NCBI GenBank assembly: GCA_014846205.1
Contig: RKAY01000125.1
Location: 1-8,809 of the forward strand
DNA: 8,809 nt
DNA from: Collinsella aerofaciens
GTDB taxonomy: Bacteria; Actinomycetota; Coriobacteriia; Coriobacteriales; Coriobacteriaceae
Direction of reading: 5' to 3'
The notes below the pieces were generated by a model that searched no databases, was not told the DNA's origin, and worked only from the letters and a program-made list of their open reading frames with translations. Below are positions 5,952-8,809 of the stretch, piece by piece (the first letter of the stretch is position 1; every line of letters begins with the position of its first letter). The position numbers and the translations under genes were made by a program.

Positions 5952-6995
5952 TTACGCCTCCAGCGGATGAGGGGGCACCGATTCGCCGGCGGCAAGGGCA
6001 GCCTCGCAGGCTACCACATCGCGCTCGATCTCATCGACCAGAGCCATGAACTCCTCATACGTGGAGCAGCGCACCACCTGGGCACGCCAAGCGGCGGCAT
6101 GGGGCATGCCCTTTAAGTACCAGCTTGCGTACGTGCGGGCGCGCGACATGAGCGGCAGGAGCTCATGCGTCAGCGTTAGGTGCTCACGCAGAGCGTCCAG
6201 GCGCTCAACGGAGCCGCGCGTCGGCACCGGTATGCCATCGAGCGCAAGGGCGCGAGCATCACCAAAGACCCAGGGATTACCGTAGATACCGCGCGCGATA
6301 AACACCGCGCTGGCACCCGAATTACGCAGATGCTCCGCGGCATCCTCGGCGCAGAACACGTCGCCCGAACCGATGACGGGAATCTCGACGGCATCTGCGA
6401 CCTCATCGACGACCGACCAATCGGCCTGGCCGGTGTAGAGCTGTGTGGCGCAACGACCGTGCACGGCGACTGCGGCAGCCCCTGCGCCCTCAAGCATCTG
6501 GGCAAATGTCGCGGCATTGCGGTCCTCGGCATAAAAGCCCTTGCGAATCTTGACGGTCACGGGTACGTGCGCCGCACCCACTGTGGCCTCGACGATCTTC
6601 TCCGCCAGGTCAGGCGTGCGCATGAGCGCCGAGCCCTCGCCCTTGGTAACGACCTTGCGGGCGGGACATGCCATATTGATATCGATCAGTGACAGGCGAT
6701 CGCCAACGCGCTCCTCGACAGCGGCGACGGCGCTCGCAAACTGATCCGGCTTGGAGCCAAAGAGCTGCACGCAAATCTGCTGCTCCTCGTCGGCAGGTAG
6801 CACCAGGCGCCAGGTCTTGTTACTGGCATAGGCAAGGCCCGCCACGCTCACCATCTCGCTGTAGGCAAGGTTGGCACCGCGGCGGCGGCACATGATGCGA
6901 TAGGCGGGGTCGGTCACGCCCGCCATGGGAGCCATAAGGAACGGCTGCTCGGCATAGGCGCCCAGCAGCCGCTGGCTATATTCGGAAAGCGCCAT
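5952..6995 (-). CDS. dusB: tRNA-dihydrouridine synthase, DusB type
   Basis: Dus enzymes are FMN-dependent reductases that convert uridine to 5,6-dihydrouridine in the tRNA D-loop and elsewhere. The 347-residue protein is a TIM-barrel Dus with MAPMAGVTD (21-29) at the flavin site, QLFGS (77-81), the catalytic-cysteine segment INMACPARKV (Cys110) followed by GSALM, VTVKIRKG (146-153), VHGRCATQLYTG (178-189), PVIGSGDV (206-213) and ARGIYGNPW (234-242). The C-terminal helical domain contains YASWYLKGMP, as in the DusB family. Where relatives usually read HGRTR, this protein reads HGRCA. The ATG at 6995 lies four bases after the lepA stop; a modest AAGGTGG sits about 12 bases upstream inside lepA. 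Which tRNA position it modifies cannot be read from sequence. Confidence 0.94.
   Translation of the reverse strand: MALSEYSQRLLGAYAEQPFLMAPMAGVTDPAYRIMCRRRGANLAYSEMVSVAGLAYASNKTWRLVLPADEEQQICVQLFGSKPDQFASAVAAVEERVGDRLSLIDINMACPARKVVTKGEGSALMRTPDLAEKIVEATVGAAHVPVTVKIRKGFYAEDRNAATFAQMLEGAGAAAVAVHGRCATQLYTGQADWSVVDEVADAVEIPVIGSGDVFCAEDAAEHLRNSGASAVFIARGIYGNPWVFGDARALALDGIPVPTRGSVERLDALREHLTLTHELLPLMSRARTYASWYLKGMPHAAAWRAQVVRCSTYEEFMALVDEIERDVVACEAALAAGESVPPHPLEA
5957..5961 (-). promoter_or_regulatory. Ribosome binding site of hemW
   Basis: GGAGG on the minus strand lies in the last codons of dus, seven bases before the GTG at 5949. It supports the GTG start and coupling of hemW to dus. Confidence 0.75.
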
Positions 6996-6999
6996 AGAC

Positions 7000-8809
7000 C
7001 TACTCGTCCACCTTGAGGATCGCCATAAACGCCTCCTGAGGAACCTCGACCGAGCCGATGGCCTTCATGCGCTTCTTGCCCTCTTTCTGCTTCTCGAGCA
7101 GTTTGCGCTTACGCGAAATATCGCCGCCGTAGCACTTGGCAAGCACATCCTTGCGACGCGCCTTGACGGTGGAGCGGGCAATGATCTTGTTGCCGATAGC
7201 ACCCTGGATGGGCACCTCGAACAGCTGACGCGGAATAATCTCCTTGAGCTTGTCACACAGGCCGCGGGCAAGACCGTAGGCCTTGTCCTTGTGAACGATA
7301 AACGACAGCGCGTCCACCTCGTCGCCCGAAAGCAGGATATCGAGCTTCACGAGCTCCGACGGACGGTACTCGTTGAACTCGTAGTCCAACGAGGCGTAAC
7401 CCTTGGTGCGACTCTTGAGCTGGTCAAAGAAGTCCAAGATGAGTTCGGCGAGCGGCATATCAAAGCGCATCTCGACCGATTTGCTCGTGAGATGGATCAT
7501 GTCGGTCGTCACGCCTCGGTGCTCGATGGCGAGCTGCATGACGGCACCCGTATACTCGGGCGGGCAGATGATCTTAGCCTTGAGGTACGGCTCCTCAATG
7601 CGCTCGATACGCGTGGCCTCGGGCAGGTCCTGCGGGCTGCGGACATCGATCATCTCGCCATCGGTCTTGTACACGTGATAGTCGACCGAAGGACTCGTGG
7701 CAATGAGGTCCAGGTTGAACTCACGCTCGAGGCGCTCCTTGACGACCTCCATGTGCAGCAGGCCCAAGAAGCCCACGCGGAAGCCAAAGCCGAGCGCCAC
7801 GGACGTCTCGGGCTCCCACACCAACGACGGGTCGTTCACGTGGAGCTTATCGAGTGCGTCGCGCAGGTTCTCATAATCCTTGTTGTCGATCGGGAACAGG
7901 CCCGTATAGACCATGGGCTTGGCCTCGCGGTAGCCCGGAAGCGGCTCGGGGCAGGGGTTCGACGCCCAGGTAAGGGTGTCGCCCACGCGAACGGCCTCGG
8001 GGTTCTTCAGGCCCGTGACCACATAGCCGACCTCGCCAACCGTCAGCGCGTCAACCGGGGTCTCGGCAGGACGCTTAACGCCCACGCCATCAACCAAAAA
8101 GTCACCCTCGGCCTGCATCATACGCAGCGTATCGCCCTTTTTGATGGAACCATCGAAGACGCGCACCGTGGCCACTACACCGCGATACTCGTCAAAGTAC
8201 GAATCCAGGATGAGCGCTTTGAGCGGAGCGTTTGCATCGCCCTTGGGCGGCGAAATCAAAAAGACGATGGACTCCAGCAGATCGTGAATACCCTCGCCAG
8301 TCTTGCCCGATACGCACACGGCATCGTCGGCAGGAATCGCCAGGTCGTCCTCGATCTCGGTCTTGACCTCGTCGGGATGGGCCGAGGGCAGGTCGATCTT
8401 GTTGATGGCGGGCACAATGTCCAGATTGGCGTTCATAGCGAGCGTCGCGTTGGAGACGGTCTGCGCCTCGACACCCTGGGTGGCGTCGACGACGAGCACC
8501 GCGCCCTCGCAAGCGGCCAGCGAACGCGAGACCTCGTAGGTAAAGTCTACATGGCCCGGCGTATCGATGAGGTTGAACTGATACGTCTCGCCGTCGTCGG
8601 CGTCATAGGAAACGCGGACGGCATTGGACTTGATCGTGATGCCGCGCTCGCGCTCGATATCCATGGTGTCGAGCAGCTGCGATTCCATGTCGCGCTCGTC
8701 GACGGTATGTGTGAGCTCGAGGATGCGGTCACTGATCGTGGACTTGCCATGGTCGATGTGCGCAACGATCGAGAAGTTGCGGATGTGGGAAATGTCAATT
8801 GAAGTATTC
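7000..8809 (-). CDS. lepA: Elongation factor 4 (LepA), missing only its first few residues (runs off right edge)
   Basis: LepA/EF4 is a ribosome-binding translational GTPase related to EF-G, linked to 30S assembly and back-translocation. The frame is open to the window end and gives 602 residues, almost the usual length of about 600. The first visible residues read [20 protein letters not shown], so only a handful, including the start codon, are missing. GTPase motifs in visible numbering are G1 AHIDHGKST (16-24), G2 RGITIKS (55-61), G3 DTPGH (82-86), G4 NKID (136-139) and G5 SGK (167-169). Domains II, III and V follow. The LepA-specific C-terminal domain is evident from [38 protein letters not shown] and the final [13 protein letters not shown]. 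The ATG at 8688 is internal because the G1 motif lies upstream of it. The gene leads the block, with dus four bases downstream. Confidence 0.98.
   Translation of the reverse strand, partial: NTSIDISHIRNFSIVAHIDHGKSTISDRILELTHTVDERDMESQLLDTMDIERERGITIKSNAVRVSYDADDGETYQFNLIDTPGHVDFTYEVSRSLAACEGAVLVVDATQGVEAQTVSNATLAMNANLDIVPAINKIDLPSAHPDEVKTEIEDDLAIPADDAVCVSGKTGEGIHDLLESIVFLISPPKGDANAPLKALILDSYFDEYRGVVATVRVFDGSIKKGDTLRMMQAEGDFLVDGVGVKRPAETPVDALTVGEVGYVVTGLKNPEAVRVGDTLTWASNPCPEPLPGYREAKPMVYTGLFPIDNKDYENLRDALDKLHVNDPSLVWEPETSVALGFGFRVGFLGLLHMEVVKERLEREFNLDLIATSPSVDYHVYKTDGEMIDVRSPQDLPEATRIERIEEPYLKAKIICPPEYTGAVMQLAIEHRGVTTDMIHLTSKSVEMRFDMPLAELILDFFDQLKSRTKGYASLDYEFNEYRPSELVKLDILLSGDEVDALSFIVHKDKAYGLARGLCDKLKEIIPRQLFEVPIQGAIGNKIIARSTVKARRKDVLAKCYGGDISRKRKLLEKQKEGKKRMKAIGSVEVPQEAFMAILKVDE

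Noticed and set aside
8686..8688. ATG at 8688 as the lepA start
   Set aside because: The G1 motif AHIDHGKST and preceding conserved residues lie in frame upstream of it, so the gene extends past the window edge.
7291..8802. Long plus-strand open frame (503 codons) opposite lepA
   Set aside because: It lies wholly antisense to a clear LepA, has no recognisable domain and is rich in His, Arg, Gly and Val as expected of a mirror frame in GC-rich codons. It is a shadow.

Overview
The window is GC-rich bacterial chromosome in which every recognisable gene lies on the minus strand. It reads right to left as one tight block: lepA (5' end cut off by the window edge), dusB, hemW, a membrane-anchored DnaJ-like gene, dnaJ, mtaB, phoH, and the first codons of ybeY (cut off at the left edge). 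The gene content, frequent GTG and TTG starts, Gram-positive-type DnaJ zinc-finger spacing and GC-rich codons suggest a high-GC Gram-positive (Actinobacteria). I would guess a gut Coriobacteriia member such as Collinsella, but that genus-level guess is inference. No stretch over 300 bases lacks a gene. I see no tRNA or rRNA gene, mobile element, CRISPR array or convincing terminator.

Layout, in transcription order. lepA (7000 to beyond 8809) is a ribosome-associated GTPase. Four bases later comes a DusB-type tRNA dihydrouridine synthase (5952-6995), and two bases later hemW, the heme chaperone of the radical SAM family (4717-5949). A 58-base gap leads to a J-protein (3555-4658) whose C-terminal peptide-binding half is replaced by hydrophobic segments. 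An 81-base gap leads to a canonical full-length DnaJ (2325-3473). mtaB (1023-2315) follows with its Shine-Dalgarno overlapping the dnaJ stop codon. phoH (56-1042) overlaps the end of mtaB, and ybeY begins inside the phoH stop codon.

The set is a translation and protein quality-control neighbourhood: EF4/LepA, tRNA modification (Dus, MtaB), 16S rRNA maturation (YbeY with its usual partner PhoH), chaperone co-factors and HemW. It resembles the known actinobacterial order lepA-hemW-hrcA-dnaJ2-rsmE-phoH-ybeY and the Firmicutes dnaJ-...-mtaB link. Here, however, dus is inserted after lepA, no hrcA is present, and the place where hrcA would be expected holds the membrane-anchored J-protein.

The most interesting object is that J-protein. 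It has an intact HPD J-domain, a Gly/Phe linker and all four zinc-finger repeats. Its C-terminal domain I fades out and is followed by about three predicted membrane segments, with no sign of a frameshift. It would place a DnaK-recruiting J-domain and a zinc finger on the cytoplasmic face of the membrane.
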